Positions 18,253-27,825 of a stretch of 64,000 nucleotides of DNA are shown in pieces. The notes below the pieces were generated by a model. That model saw nothing but the letters and a program-made list of their open reading frames with translations, was not told the DNA's origin and searched no databases. Within the stretch, counting starts at the first letter, position 1. Each line of letters starts with the position of its first letter. Origin of the DNA: Gammaproteobacteria bacterium (GTDB taxonomy: Bacteria > Pseudomonadota > Gammaproteobacteria > Steroidobacterales > Steroidobacteraceae); NCBI GenBank assembly GCA_020029535.1, contig JAIBJM010000003.1:28796-92795 (forward strand). Reading direction: 5' to 3'. The position numbers and the translations under genes are program-made.

Positions 18253-19158
18253 TCAGCCCGCGGAACGCTTCGCCAGCAGTGCGCGGCCTGCTTGCGAGCC
18301 ATTGGTGCGATTCAACTGGGCCGAAATCCATGCGCCACAATCCACCAGGGCGTCCAGATCAACACCTGTTTCCGCTCCCAAACCATGCAACAGGTAGACA
18401 ATGTCTTCGGTCGCGACATTGCCGGTCGCACCCTTTGCATAGGGGCAACCGCCGAGTCCTGCGATCGAACTATCGAAGACCCGCAGCCCGAATTGATACG
18501 AAGCGTAAACATTGGCAACCGCCATACCGTAGGTCTGGTGGTAATGGCCGGCCAGTTGCCCGACGGGCACTCTGGTTGCTGTCGCTTCGAGCATGCGCAG
18601 CACCGATTCCGGCGTACCGACACCAATGGTGTCGCCGAGCGACACCTCGTAACAGCCCATCTCGTGCAGACGCCCAGCCACATGCAGCACCTTCTGTGGG
18701 GCAGTCGGGCCATCGTAGGGACAGGCGATTACACACGAAACGTATCCCCGGACTTTGACGCCAAGGCGCTTTGCGGCCTCGAGCACCGGGACGAAGCGAT
18801 TAATCGATTCGTCGACCGAGCAGTTGATGTTCTTCTGCGAGAACCCTTCCGACGCCGCGGCGAATACCGCCACTTCGGTTGCGCCCGCCGCCATCGCCGC
18901 CTCGAAGCCTTGCAGGTTCGGTGTCAGCACCGGGTAACTCACCCCCGGTCGGCGCTGCAGACCGCGCATGACCTCGGCGTGATCGGCCATCTGCGGCACC
19001 CACTTGGGCGACACGAACGATGTCGCCTCGATGTTGCGCAGGCCGGCCGCGGCCAGGCGGTCGATCAATTCCAGCTTGATCGCGGTGGCGATACTCTGCT
19101 TTTCGTTCTGCAGACCGTCGCGTGGGCCGACTTCGACGATGCGAACCCGTTCCGTCAT
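18253..19158 (-). CDS. mvaB: Hydroxymethylglutaryl-CoA lyase
   Basis: A 301-aa TIM-barrel lyase. Active-site motifs include EVGPRDGLQNE (residues ~9-19), the metal/catalytic SLGDTIGVGTP, and the cysteine loop GLGGCPYAKGATGNVATEDIVYLL. It splits HMG-CoA into acetoacetate and acetyl-CoA, the last step of leucine breakdown. It overlaps the mccA stop by 4 bp (ATGA) and is the last gene of the liu operon (liuE position). Confidence 0.95.
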   Translation of the reverse strand: MTERVRIVEVGPRDGLQNEKQSIATAIKLELIDRLAAAGLRNIEATSFVSPKWVPQMADHAEVMRGLQRRPGVSYPVLTPNLQGFEAAMAAGATEVAVFAAASEGFSQKNINCSVDESINRFVPVLEAAKRLGVKVRGYVSCVIACPYDGPTAPQKVLHVAGRLHEMGCYEVSLGDTIGVGTPESVLRMLEATATRVPVGQLAGHYHQTYGMAVANVYASYQFGLRVFDSSIAGLGGCPYAKGATGNVATEDIVYLLHGLGAETGVDLDALVDCGAWISAQLNRTNGSQAGRALLAKRSAG

Positions 19159-21155
19159 GGGACCTCGTCCAGATCCAGCAACTCGGTGCCGTCTGAAACC
19201 AGATCGCCCAGCGCGAACCGGAACGCCTTGACGACCCCCTTGCGTGGTGCGCAGATCGTATGTTCCATCTTCATCGCCTCAAGCACGAGCAGCGGCGTTC
19301 CCTTCTCGACCACAGCGCCGGGCTTCACCAGCAACGCCAGTACCTTGCCCGGCATCGGCGCACGCAGGCCGCCCGTTTCTTCCTCTCCGGCGCCGCCGAC
19401 GTGCAAGGTGTCTACCAGCGCCAAAGGCCATGAGCGGCCCTCCAGGAACAGATGCCGCCGTTCGCCGCTGGCGACCACCGCGGCCTGGAACCGGCGTTCG
19501 CCGAGCTGGGCCTGCAATTCGCTGTCGGTGCCGAGCTTGCCGCGCGCCAGAAGTCGTTGCGACCCCACACGCAACCAGTAGCCACCCGGAACAACCTCAA
19601 CGCCGACTTCCTGCGACGCCTCGCCGAAGCGGAACACCAGCCGGCGCTCGGCACGACCGTTGAGGCGCCAACCGTCGAGCGCATACCACGGCGAATCCGG
19701 GGCAACCGACCCGGCCCTCTTCTTTCCCGCCATGCGCTGCTCGAGCAGCAGCTCGGCCAGCGCCGCGAGCATCCAGACGTCTGCCGACACGTCGCTGTCA
19801 GTCGGAAACAGCAACGCTTGTTCGCGTTCAATCAAGCCGGTATCCAGCTGGCCGCTGGCAAAGGAAGGCACAGCGACGAGCCGCGTAAGGAAGTCGATAT
19901 TGTTCGAGACTCCGACAACGCGGTACTGCGCCAGCGCCTGCCGCATACGCGCCAGCGCCTGCCGACGATCCGCACCCCACACGATCAGCTTGGCGATCAT
20001 CGGGTCGTAGTGCGGCGTGATCTCATCGCCCTGTTCGACGCCGGTGTCCACCCGCACGTCGTTGCTCTCGCGCGGAGGCGACAGGTGCACCAGACGGCCC
20101 GTGGACGGCAGGAACCCGCGTGCCGGATCCTCTGCGTAAATGCGCGCTTCCATGGCGTGACCGTTGAGTTCCAGCTGCTGCTGCTTGAGCGGCAGAGGCT
20201 CACCGCTGGCCACGCGCAGTTGCCACTCGACCAGATCGAGTCCGGTAACCATCTCCGTCACTGGATGCTCGACCTGGAGACGCGTGTTCATCTCCATGAA
20301 GAAGAAGTTGCCATCCTGCGTGGCGATGAATTCGACCGTCCCGGCGCCGACATAACCGACCGCCTTGGCCGCATCCACCGCCGCCTGACCCATGGCGGCG
20401 CGGCGCTCAGGCGTCATACCCGGCGCCGGCGCTTCTTCCAACACTTTCTGGTAGCGCCGCTGCACCGAGCAATCGCGCTCGAACAGATAAACGCAGTTGC
20501 CGTGTCGATCGCCGAAGACCTGGATCTCGATGTGCCTCGGCTTCACGATGTACTTTTCAACCAGCACACGATCATCGCCAAAGGCGTTGCTGGCTTCACG
20601 CTTGCAGGAAGCGAGCGCTGCTTCGAACTCACTGCCTTGATCGACGCGCCGCATGCCCTTGCCGCCGCCACCGGCAGTCGCCTTGATCAGCACCGGGTAG
20701 CCGATGCGTTCGGCCTGCGTGGCCAGGAAAGCCGGATCCTGATTGTCGCCGTGATAGCCCGGCGTCAGCGGAACCCTGGCTTTCTCCATCAGAGCCTTGG
20801 CTGCCGATTTCGATCCCATGGCACGGATTGCCGAGGCCGGCGGGCCGATGAAGACAATGCCCGCCTTTTCACAGGCCTCGGCAAAGTCCGCGTTCTCCGA
20901 CAGGAAGCCGTAGCCCGGATGTATGGCCTCGGCCCCGGTCCGCTTGGCGACCTCCAGAATCCGCTCGGCAACAAGATAAGACTCGCGGGCAGCCGGCGGT
21001 CCGATCAGCACGGCTTCATCCGCCAGTCGCACATGCCGCGCGTTGGCGTCCGCTTCCGAATACACCGCAACCGTCGCGATGCCCATGCAGCGCGCTGTCT
21101 TGATCACGCGGCAGGCAATCTCGCCGCGGTTGGCAATCAGGATCTTCTTGAACAC
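19155..21155 (-). CDS. liuD: 3-methylcrotonyl-CoA carboxylase, biotin-containing alpha subunit
   Basis: A 666-aa protein with a biotin carboxylase module (about residues 1-450: ATP-grasp AGGGGKGMRRV, EKYIVKPRHIEIQV, EMNTRLQVEHPVTE) and a C-terminal biotin carrier domain with EAMKMEHTI; the biotinylated lysine is residue 629. It carboxylates the tethered biotin for transfer by the beta subunit to 3-methylcrotonyl-CoA. The order liuA-mccB-liuC-liuD-hmgL matches the leucine operon. It lies 24 bp after liuC. A geranyl-CoA or propionyl-CoA specificity is less likely given the neighbours. Confidence 0.95.
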   Translation of the reverse strand: MFKKILIANRGEIACRVIKTARCMGIATVAVYSEADANARHVRLADEAVLIGPPAARESYLVAERILEVAKRTGAEAIHPGYGFLSENADFAEACEKAGIVFIGPPASAIRAMGSKSAAKALMEKARVPLTPGYHGDNQDPAFLATQAERIGYPVLIKATAGGGGKGMRRVDQGSEFEAALASCKREASNAFGDDRVLVEKYIVKPRHIEIQVFGDRHGNCVYLFERDCSVQRRYQKVLEEAPAPGMTPERRAAMGQAAVDAAKAVGYVGAGTVEFIATQDGNFFFMEMNTRLQVEHPVTEMVTGLDLVEWQLRVASGEPLPLKQQQLELNGHAMEARIYAEDPARGFLPSTGRLVHLSPPRESNDVRVDTGVEQGDEITPHYDPMIAKLIVWGADRRQALARMRQALAQYRVVGVSNNIDFLTRLVAVPSFASGQLDTGLIEREQALLFPTDSDVSADVWMLAALAELLLEQRMAGKKRAGSVAPDSPWYALDGWRLNGRAERRLVFRFGEASQEVGVEVVPGGYWLRVGSQRLLARGKLGTDSELQAQLGERRFQAAVVASGERRHLFLEGRSWPLALVDTLHVGGAGEEETGGLRAPMPGKVLALLVKPGAVVEKGTPLLVLEAMKMEHTICAPRKGVVKAFRFALGDLVSDGTELLDLDEVP

Positions 21156-21179
21156 GATAACTACCTTATCCCTTTGGCC

Positions 21180-21974
21180 TCATCCCTTGGTCGGCGCCCA
21201 TGCGGCGGGGCGCTTCTCCAGGAATGCACTCAGACCCTCCCGAGCCTCGGGGCCGGCACGCAGCGTGGCGATGCGTCGCGCTGTATCTTCGACAACCTCA
21301 TCATCGACCCGCCGATGGGCAACCCCGCGAATCAGATCCGTAGCAGCTGCCTGGGCAAGCGGTCCGCCAGCCAGGATCGCGTCGACGAGTTCCTGCACCT
21401 TCGCATCCAGTGCCGCGGACTCAACAACTTCATGTGCCAGTCCGATCTCCCGGGCCCGTTCGGCGCTGATGCGTTCGGCGGTCTGAAAGTAGCGATAGGC
21501 CTGGCGTTCGCCGATGGCACGCACCACATAAGGACCGATCGCCGCCGGGATGAGGCCGAGGCGCACTTCGGAGGTCGCAAATTGGGCATTCGTCGAAGCG
21601 ACGCAGATGTCGCATGCAGTGACCAGCCCCATTCCGCCGCCGATCGCGGCACCGTGCACGCGTGCCAGCGTGGGCTTGGCGCACGTCGATATCACATGGA
21701 ACATCGTGGCGAGCTTGCGCGCGTCGGCAAGATTCGCTTCCTGCGAAGCCATGCCCTGGCGCTTCATCCAGTTCAGATCCGCGCCGGCGGAGAAGCTCTT
21801 GCCGGCGCCGGCCAGAACAATGGCACGCAACGCCGGATCGCTGCCCAGCTCGGTGAAAGCCCCGGTCAGCTCCGCGATCAATGTCTCGTCGAAGACATTG
21901 TGCAGCTCCGGGCGATTCATCCATATCCATGCCGCGGCGCCGCGGTATTCGATTCGTAAAGCGGTGTAATTCAT
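21180..21974 (-). CDS. liuC: Methylglutaconyl-CoA hydratase (enoyl-CoA hydratase family)
   Basis: A 264-aa crotonase with ISAGADL-type oxyanion loop FSAGADLNWMKRQG and GAAIGGGMGLVTACDICVAS; the conserved FATSEVRLGLIPAAIGPYV segment follows. In the leucine pathway it hydrates 3-methylglutaconyl-CoA to HMG-CoA. Gap to mccB is 7 bp and to liuD 24 bp, so it is within the operon. Identification depends chiefly on context; the fold alone would say only enoyl-CoA hydratase. Confidence 0.92.
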   Translation of the reverse strand: MNYTALRIEYRGAAAWIWMNRPELHNVFDETLIAELTGAFTELGSDPALRAIVLAGAGKSFSAGADLNWMKRQGMASQEANLADARKLATMFHVISTCAKPTLARVHGAAIGGGMGLVTACDICVASTNAQFATSEVRLGLIPAAIGPYVVRAIGERQAYRYFQTAERISAERAREIGLAHEVVESAALDAKVQELVDAILAGGPLAQAAATDLIRGVAHRRVDDEVVEDTARRIATLRAGPEAREGLSAFLEKRPAAWAPTKG

Positions 21975-21981
21975 GGCGATC

Positions 21982-23589
21982 TCACATCCGGAAGACCCCG
22001 AACTGCGTCGGCTGGATCGGCGCGTTCAGCGCTGCCGCCAACGAAAGGCCGAGGACCTGCCGTGCCTGCGCCGGATCGGTTACGCCATCGTCCCAGAGCC
22101 GCGCCGTCGCGTAATAAGGATTGCCTTGCGTCTCGTACTGGTCACGAATCGGCGACTTGAAAGCTTCTTCCTCTTCCTTGCTCCACTTCCCGCCTTTGGC
22201 TTCGATGCCTTCGCGGCGGACAGTCGCGAGCACGCTGGCAGCCTGTTCGCCGCCCATGACGCTGATGCGTGCATTCGGCCACATCCAGAGGAAGCGCGGT
22301 GAATAGGCCCGGCCGCACATGCCGTAATTGCCGGCACCGAAGCTGCCGCCGATGAGCATTGAAATCTTGGGTACCTGCGTGGTGGCAACGGCTGTCACCA
22401 TCTTGGCGCCATGCTTGGCGATGCCCTCGCTTTCGTACTTCCGCCCCACCATGAAGCCGGTGATGTTCTGCAGGAAGATCAGCGGTATCGAGCGTTGCGA
22501 GCAGAGTTCAATGAAGTGCGCGCCCTTCATGGCGGATTCGCCGAACAGGATGCCGTTGTTGGCGACAATGCCCACCGGCATGCCGTACAGCCGTGCGAAT
22601 CCGGTAACCAGTGTGGTGCCGTAGCGGGCCTTGAACTCATCGAAACGCGAACCGTCGACGATACGCGCGATGATTTCGCGCACATCGTAGGGTTTGCGGG
22701 TGTCCTGCGGGATGATGCCGTAGATTTCCCCGGGGTCGTACAGCGGTTCTTCGCTGGCCTCGAGCGTGACAGTGGCCGGTTTGCGATGGTTCAGATTGGC
22801 AACAATGCGGCGCGTGATGAAAAGCGCATGGGCGTCGTTCTCGGCCAGGTGATCCGCCACGCCGGAGATGCGCGTATGCACATCGCCGCCACCGAGGTCC
22901 TCTGCGCCGACCACTTCGCCGGTTGCTGCCTTCACCAATGGTGGACCACCGAGGAATATCGTGCCCTGATTGCGCACGATCACGGTCTCATCGCTCATTG
23001 CCGGGACATAGGCGCCGCCTGCAGTGCAGGAACCCATCACGACCGCGATCTGCGGAATGCCGAGTGCGCTGAGATTGGCCTGGTTGTAGAAAATGCGGCC
23101 GAAGTGATCGCGATCCGGGAATACCTCATCCTGTTTGGGCAGGAAAGCGCCACCCGAATCCACCAGGTAAATGCACGGCAGGTGGTTCTGCTGCGCAATC
23201 TCCTGCGCGCGCAAATGCTTCTTGACCGTCAACGGGTAGTAGGTGCCGCCCTTCACGGTGGCGTCGTTCGCGACGATCACGCACTCGACACCCTGGACCC
23301 GGCCAATGCCGGCAACCACGCCTGCGCTCGGCGCATCGCCGTCATACATGCCGTGTGCAGCGAGCTGACCGATTTCCAGGAAGGGCGTGCCCGGATCCAG
23401 CAACTGCGCGACCCGGTCGCGCGGTAGCAACTTGCCGCGGGCGGTATGCTTGTTGCGTGCAGCCAGACCACCACCCTGTTCTGCCGCCGCGACCTTCGTG
23501 CGCAAGTCCTGGACCAGTGCGCGCATCGCATCGGCGTTGGTGCGGAACTCCGCTGAGCGCACGTTGGCTTGGGTCTTCAAGACCTGCAT
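21982..23589 (-). CDS. liuB: 3-methylcrotonyl-CoA carboxylase, carboxyltransferase beta subunit
   Basis: A 535-aa carboxyltransferase with [47 protein letters not shown] and [25 protein letters not shown], all characteristic of the MccB/AtuC group. It moves CO2 from biotin to 3-methylcrotonyl-CoA. The ATG at 23589 has GGAG six bases upstream and yields the usual length; an upstream TTG at 23616 lacks one. Located between liuA and liuC. Confidence 0.95.
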   Translation of the reverse strand: MQVLKTQANVRSAEFRTNADAMRALVQDLRTKVAAAEQGGGLAARNKHTARGKLLPRDRVAQLLDPGTPFLEIGQLAAHGMYDGDAPSAGVVAGIGRVQGVECVIVANDATVKGGTYYPLTVKKHLRAQEIAQQNHLPCIYLVDSGGAFLPKQDEVFPDRDHFGRIFYNQANLSALGIPQIAVVMGSCTAGGAYVPAMSDETVIVRNQGTIFLGGPPLVKAATGEVVGAEDLGGGDVHTRISGVADHLAENDAHALFITRRIVANLNHRKPATVTLEASEEPLYDPGEIYGIIPQDTRKPYDVREIIARIVDGSRFDEFKARYGTTLVTGFARLYGMPVGIVANNGILFGESAMKGAHFIELCSQRSIPLIFLQNITGFMVGRKYESEGIAKHGAKMVTAVATTQVPKISMLIGGSFGAGNYGMCGRAYSPRFLWMWPNARISVMGGEQAASVLATVRREGIEAKGGKWSKEEEEAFKSPIRDQYETQGNPYYATARLWDDGVTDPAQARQVLGLSLAAALNAPIQPTQFGVFRM

Positions 23590-23670
23590 GCCTTGCTCCG
23601 TGGTATCGTTATTCAATATTGCAGTTTACAGCAACATCCGGCCGCGGCGCTCATCCGGCTGACCGGGCTC

Positions 23671-24846
23671 TTACTCAGTCTCTGAGTACAGCTCGCGTCC
23701 GATCAGCATGCGCCGGATGTCGCTGGTGCCGGCGCCGATCTCGTACAGTTTGGCGTCACGCCACAATCGAGGCGTCGGGTATTCATTGATGTACCCGTTG
23801 CCTCCCAGCACCTGGATTGCCTCGCCTGCCATCCAGGTCGCCTTCTCCGCAACGTAGAGAATCGCCGCCGCGGCGTCCTTGCGCAGTATCCGCGCGTGAT
23901 CCACCCGGTCGCACTCCTGCGCGACGGCGTAGACGTAAGCCCGGCCTGTCTGCCAGACAGTGTACATATCCGCCAGCTTGCCTTGCATGAGCTGGAACTC
24001 GCCAATGGACTGACCAAACTGCTTGCGGCTGTGCACATAAGGCAGTACGACATCCATGCATGCGGCCATGATGCCCAGTGGTCCGCCGGACAGAACCAGG
24101 CGTTCATAGTCGAGGCCGCTCATCAGCACCTTGACGCCACTGCCAACGCCACCCAGTACGTTCTCCGCGGGCACCTCGCAGTTGTCGAGAAATACCGGGT
24201 ATGTGTTGGACCCGCGCATGCCAAGCTTGTCCAGCTTTGCGCCAAATGACAGACCTTTGAACTCCTTCTCCACGATGAAGGCGGTGATGCCCTTGCTACC
24301 GGCATCGGGCTCGGTCTTTGCGTAAACGATCAATGTATCGGCATCGCCGCCATTGGTGATCCACATCTTTGAGCCGTTCAGCACGTAATGATCGCCCTGC
24401 TTCCGGGCGCGCAGCTTCATGCTTACGACATCGGAGCCCGAATTGGGCTCACTCATCGCGAGGGCGCCCACATGCTCGCCAGCCACCAGCTTCGGCAGGT
24501 ACCGCTGCTTCTGCGACGGGGTGCCGTTGCGATGCAGCTGGTTGATGCACAAATTCGAGTGCGCTCCATACGACAGGGCTACGGCTGCAGAGGCGCGCGA
24601 CACCTCCTCCATGGCAATGACATGAGCCAGGTAACCCAGCTGGGTGCCGCCGTACTCCTCGCTCACCGTCAGGCCGTGCAGGCCGAGATCTCCCAGCTTC
24701 TTCCAGAGGTCGGCCGGGAACAGATTGTCATGGTCGATCTGGGCTGCCCGCGGAGCGATTTCCTGAGCCGCGAAACTGCGCACCGTGTCGCGCAGCATTT
24801 CTATGGTCTCACCGAGATTAAAGCTGAGGCCGGGTAGCTGCATCAT
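23671..24846 (-). CDS. liuA: Isovaleryl-CoA dehydrogenase
   Basis: A 391-aa acyl-CoA dehydrogenase. It carries the FAD/substrate motif [19 protein letters not shown] and the C-terminal [33 protein letters not shown]. The glutamate in [15 protein letters not shown] sits where isovaleryl-CoA dehydrogenases place their catalytic base, instead of the usual C-terminal position. It oxidises isovaleryl-CoA to 3-methylcrotonyl-CoA. The first gene of the liu operon, with AAGGAG seven bases upstream of the ATG. Confidence 0.94.
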   Translation of the reverse strand: MMQLPGLSFNLGETIEMLRDTVRSFAAQEIAPRAAQIDHDNLFPADLWKKLGDLGLHGLTVSEEYGGTQLGYLAHVIAMEEVSRASAAVALSYGAHSNLCINQLHRNGTPSQKQRYLPKLVAGEHVGALAMSEPNSGSDVVSMKLRARKQGDHYVLNGSKMWITNGGDADTLIVYAKTEPDAGSKGITAFIVEKEFKGLSFGAKLDKLGMRGSNTYPVFLDNCEVPAENVLGGVGSGVKVLMSGLDYERLVLSGGPLGIMAACMDVVLPYVHSRKQFGQSIGEFQLMQGKLADMYTVWQTGRAYVYAVAQECDRVDHARILRKDAAAAILYVAEKATWMAGEAIQVLGGNGYINEYPTPRLWRDAKLYEIGAGTSDIRRMLIGRELYSETE

Positions 24847-25304
24847 GAGTCTCTCCTTGGAATTGCCGGCGCCTCAGGCAAGCGCTCTCGTTAATTGCGT
24901 GAAGACGCCCTGACAATTCCCGGGCGAGGCTGGGGCGTGCCATCACACCGCAACCGAGGACGGTCCGCAGCGTACAAAAATGTACTTATTTCGTCAATAT
25001 GACTTCAAGTGTTTAGTGTCAGAAAACGCCGCACCAGCGATGTGCCAGGTCCGCGGCAGCGTACCCGATCCACGTCAACACGGCTTTGCTCACGCGAATA
25101 TCCGCACACAGGCCGCGATTGGGCGGTCCGGAACAACAGCGACACGTCGACGCATCAAGTCGCTCGTACACGGCGACGAATGCGCGACCTGTGCACGACA
25201 TTGCGGCAGAACGTTTCCTGTAGAATCCGCCGCGTTTTTGCGCCATTGATGCTTCGCATCTGTTTTCATTTATTACAGCCGTCGCGCGCCAAAGGATCCT
25301 CGCA
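24847..25304. other. Intergenic control region between liuA and the MFS pump
   Basis: 458 bp between divergent genes liuA (minus) and the MFS transporter (plus). The most notable content is the short inverted repeat GTACA-AAAA-TGTAC (24972-24985) overlapping the TGTAC-N7-GTCAA operator-like site. Nothing protein-coding looks convincing here; short open frames in it lack family features and ribosome sites. Confidence 0.6.
24981..24997. promoter_or_regulatory. Operator-like site A (TGTAC-N7-GTCAA) upstream of liuA
   Basis: TGTAC, seven bases (ttatttc), GTCAA, 135 bases from the liuA start. The same pattern recurs at sites B-D in this window. The preceding GTACA makes a wider inverted repeat. 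The bound protein is not known; the TetR gene at 30157 is a candidate. Confidence 0.5.
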
Positions 25305-26864
25305 GTGAACGCAGTGAAAGAATTAGCGGGTATAGATCTCGACGGCATACAGCCGCACATTTACAGGCGCCGCTGGGTCGTCCTGGTAGCGATGTGCATA
25401 TCGCTGCTCGGGGTAATGCTTGCAAACAGCAGCATCAACATAGCTCTGCCACAGATGTCGGTTGATCTGGGCATCAGCCAGCTGGTCCTCACCTGGGTAG
25501 TCAATATCTATGTGTTGTTGTTTGCCAGCCTGTTGTTCATCGCCGGCGCATTTGGCGACAGGTACGGCAGGAAACTCGCCTTGCAGGTCGGCTCAATCAT
25601 CTTTGCGGCGAGCGCGCTGTACGCCGGGATCGTTGCCAAGTCCGGCGCTGAGCTCATTGCCGCCCGCGCGATCATGGGTGTCGGCGGCGCGCTGGTCATG
25701 CCCACGACGCTGTCAATCATCAACAACGTCTTCCCCAGGCATGAGCGCGCGCGGGCCATCGCGATATGGACCGGCATCTCCGGCGCCGGCATGATGTTCG
25801 GCAATATCGTGACCGGTTTGCTGCTCGAGCATTATTCGTGGCGCTCGGTGTTCTACCTGAGCGTCGTCGTAGCCGGCATTGCCCTGATCATCAATCAGTT
25901 TGCGGTCGACGAGTCGCGCGACGACCAAGGCCATCCGGTCGATTGGCTTGGCGGCGTCCTGAGCACCGCTGGCATCTTCGGGTTCGTCTATGGCCTCACC
26001 GAGGCGCCTACCAAGGGCATTACCGACGGGTACGTTTTGACCGGCCTGCTCGGCGGTATTGCCTGCCTGTTCGCATTCGTCTGGTGGGAGCGGAAAGCCA
26101 GATCGCCGCTCCTTGACATGGAGCTGTTCAAGAACCGGGCCTTCTCCATATCCAGCCTTACGATCACGCTGGCCTTCCTCGCGATGATCGGCGTCTTCTT
26201 CTCGATGAGCCAGCTTCAGCAGCTCATTCTCGGCATGTCGCCGCTCACGGCTTCGCTGTCGATGATTCCGATGATGATTCCGATGGTGATACTGGCACCG
26301 ATGATGCCAAACATCGTGAAGAAGGTCGGAGCCCGCATCACGATGTCCGGCGGGCTGCTCGTCATAACCATCGCGTTCGTGATCATGTCGACGTGGACAG
26401 CAAGCATGACCTTTTTGCAATTCATCACGGTCATGATGCTGCTGATGGCCGGCATCTGCGCCGCCATGACCCCGGGCACCAACATTCTGATGGCATCTGT
26501 TCCTCGCAATCGCTCTGGAATGGGCTCGGCGATGAACGACACGACGCGCGAACTCGGAGGAGCTTTGGGCATCGCGGTACTTGGGGCGATCCTGAGCTCG
26601 GTCTACACGGACAAGGTCGCCGACGTGGCGAGCACGCTGCCCGGACCGCTCAAGACGGCGCTGGAAGGCTCGCTGGCTACCGCGTTGCACGTGTCCAAGC
26701 TCCTGGGCCCGAGAGCCACCGAATTCGCAGACTACGCAAAGGCCGCGTGGATGGACGCGCTGTCAACCGCAGCGCTTGTGTCGGCAGGCATCATGTTTGT
26801 TGCGACGATCATCGCCTTCGTGGCGCTGCCCAGACATACCGAGCGCCAAAGCGATACGATCTAA
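25305..26864 (+). CDS. MFS transporter, DHA2 (14-TM drug:H+ antiporter) family
   Basis: A 519-aa carrier with about 14 hydrophobic segments. The motif-A loop is AGAFGDRYGRKLALQVG (about residues 80-96), and the DHA2 motif-C region is AIWTGISGAGMMFGNIVTGLLLEH. Such proteins export drugs, acids or siderophores in exchange for protons. The start is GTG with AAAGGA eight bases upstream. It is divergent from liuA and ends at a bidirectional terminator. Substrate is unknown; a role in exporting toxic intermediates of neighbouring degradation genes is speculation. Confidence 0.85.
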   Translation: MNAVKELAGIDLDGIQPHIYRRRWVVLVAMCISLLGVMLANSSINIALPQMSVDLGISQLVLTWVVNIYVLLFASLLFIAGAFGDRYGRKLALQVGSIIFAASALYAGIVAKSGAELIAARAIMGVGGALVMPTTLSIINNVFPRHERARAIAIWTGISGAGMMFGNIVTGLLLEHYSWRSVFYLSVVVAGIALIINQFAVDESRDDQGHPVDWLGGVLSTAGIFGFVYGLTEAPTKGITDGYVLTGLLGGIACLFAFVWWERKARSPLLDMELFKNRAFSISSLTITLAFLAMIGVFFSMSQLQQLILGMSPLTASLSMIPMMIPMVILAPMMPNIVKKVGARITMSGGLLVITIAFVIMSTWTASMTFLQFITVMMLLMAGICAAMTPGTNILMASVPRNRSGMGSAMNDTTRELGGALGIAVLGAILSSVYTDKVADVASTLPGPLKTALEGSLATALHVSKLLGPRATEFADYAKAAWMDALSTAALVSAGIMFVATIIAFVALPRHTERQSDTI

Positions 26865-26899
26865 GACCAGTTCGCGAGTACGGGATCCCCAAAAAGCGA

Positions 26900-26929
26900 A
26901 ACCCCCGACCGGAAAACCGGGCGGGGGTT
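26900..26929. terminator. Bidirectional terminator between the MFS gene and the secreted-protein operon
   Basis: AACCCCCG (26900-26907) pairs with CGGGGGTT (26922-26929), with a nested CCGG-AAAA-CCGG hairpin between. On the plus strand it is followed by ATTTG; on the minus strand by CGCTTTTT. It lies between converging genes. Confidence 0.85.
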
Positions 26930-26956
26930 ATTTGTCGCGTCAGCGACAGACCGCTG

Positions 26957-27769
26957 TCACATCTTGACGCAGGCGTGCGGCGACCACTTCGAGCCGTCCG
27001 GCTCCTTGCGGAAATCGGTGCTCGTAACATACGGGGAAGACAGGTGCTGCGGATCTTCCACCTTGGTGGTGACATCGAACCACACTTTACCCGTGGAGTC
27101 CTCGAAGAGCTGGAACCATTCGGTTACCTGCGCCTTCTCGCCGTACGGCACGCCATTGCGCTGCAGCCAGCCCGGAGACAGCTTGGTGGTAACCACCTGC
27201 AGCCTGCCGCCCGTCACAGGACCGCCACCCCGCGCAAAGCCGCCGCGCGGACCCTGGACCGGGAGCTGCCAGGTCGCCAATGAACTTCCCTGCGGGGTCG
27301 GCCCGGCGTTCGGCACATCCGACTGCTTGAAGTACAACAGGCGGGTTTGCTGGCCCCAGTCGCTCTCGATCTTGAGCGTATCCGGACCAGCCCAGGTAAT
27401 GTGCAGACGCGTCGGCATGCGCATCAATCCGCCGGCGTAATAGGCGCGGCAATCGATCTTGTTGGTCCAGGCCGGACCATACTTGCTGCCATCGAACTTC
27501 AGGGCTTCCTTCCTGGAGGCCGCATTGGCCGGGATACTTCCAACATCGCCGGTCGGCGCAGTCAACATGCGCCAGCGCCAATCCTCGGTGACGACCGAGA
27601 CCCAGTAGCCCGTCAGATCAAACCGCGCGGCTTGCTGCGCCGCCGGCGGCGGCCCACCCCTGCGCGCGGCTGGCGGCGGACCAGGAGGCCCAGGCTGCGC
27701 CAGTATCGCCGGGCTGACCGCGAGCAGTGCCGTCAGCAGGGCGCTGCCCTTGAGTACTGTGCTCTTCAT
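26957..27769 (-). CDS. Secreted protein of unknown function, homologous to the gene at 29079
   Basis: A 270-aa protein with a signal peptide (SALLTALLAVSPAILA) and a Pro-rich linker, then the motif FDLTGYWVSVVTEDWRWRM. The C-terminal half (LQVVTTKLSPGWLQRNGVPYGEK...EDPQHLSSPYVTST) aligns by eye with the C-terminal half of the 29079-30005 protein (LRVHTTKYKRGWIKRNGLPTS...TDPEYLSEPLVRST). No catalytic motif is known to me. The ATG at 27769 has GGAGA seven bases upstream. Last gene of a three-gene operon with a metallo-beta-lactamase-fold protein between the two homologues. Confidence 0.8.
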   Translation of the reverse strand: MKSTVLKGSALLTALLAVSPAILAQPGPPGPPPAARRGGPPPAAQQAARFDLTGYWVSVVTEDWRWRMLTAPTGDVGSIPANAASRKEALKFDGSKYGPAWTNKIDCRAYYAGGLMRMPTRLHITWAGPDTLKIESDWGQQTRLLYFKQSDVPNAGPTPQGSSLATWQLPVQGPRGGFARGGGPVTGGRLQVVTTKLSPGWLQRNGVPYGEKAQVTEWFQLFEDSTGKVWFDVTTKVEDPQHLSSPYVTSTDFRKEPDGSKWSPHACVKM

Positions 27770-27825
27770 CGCGCGTGATCTCCAAGTCATTATTGTCATG
27801 CAAGTCTGCGATCCGGTGACCGGGC

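Noticed and set aside
19452..21959. Very long open frame (835 codons) on the plus strand opposite mccA and liuC
   Set aside because: It mirrors the codon bias of the real minus-strand genes in a GC-rich genome, has no recognised domain, and its start/stop positions do not respect gene boundaries.
24980..25308. Short open frames in the liuA/MFS intergenic region
   Set aside because: Low-complexity, no ribosome site, and they span an operator-like region.
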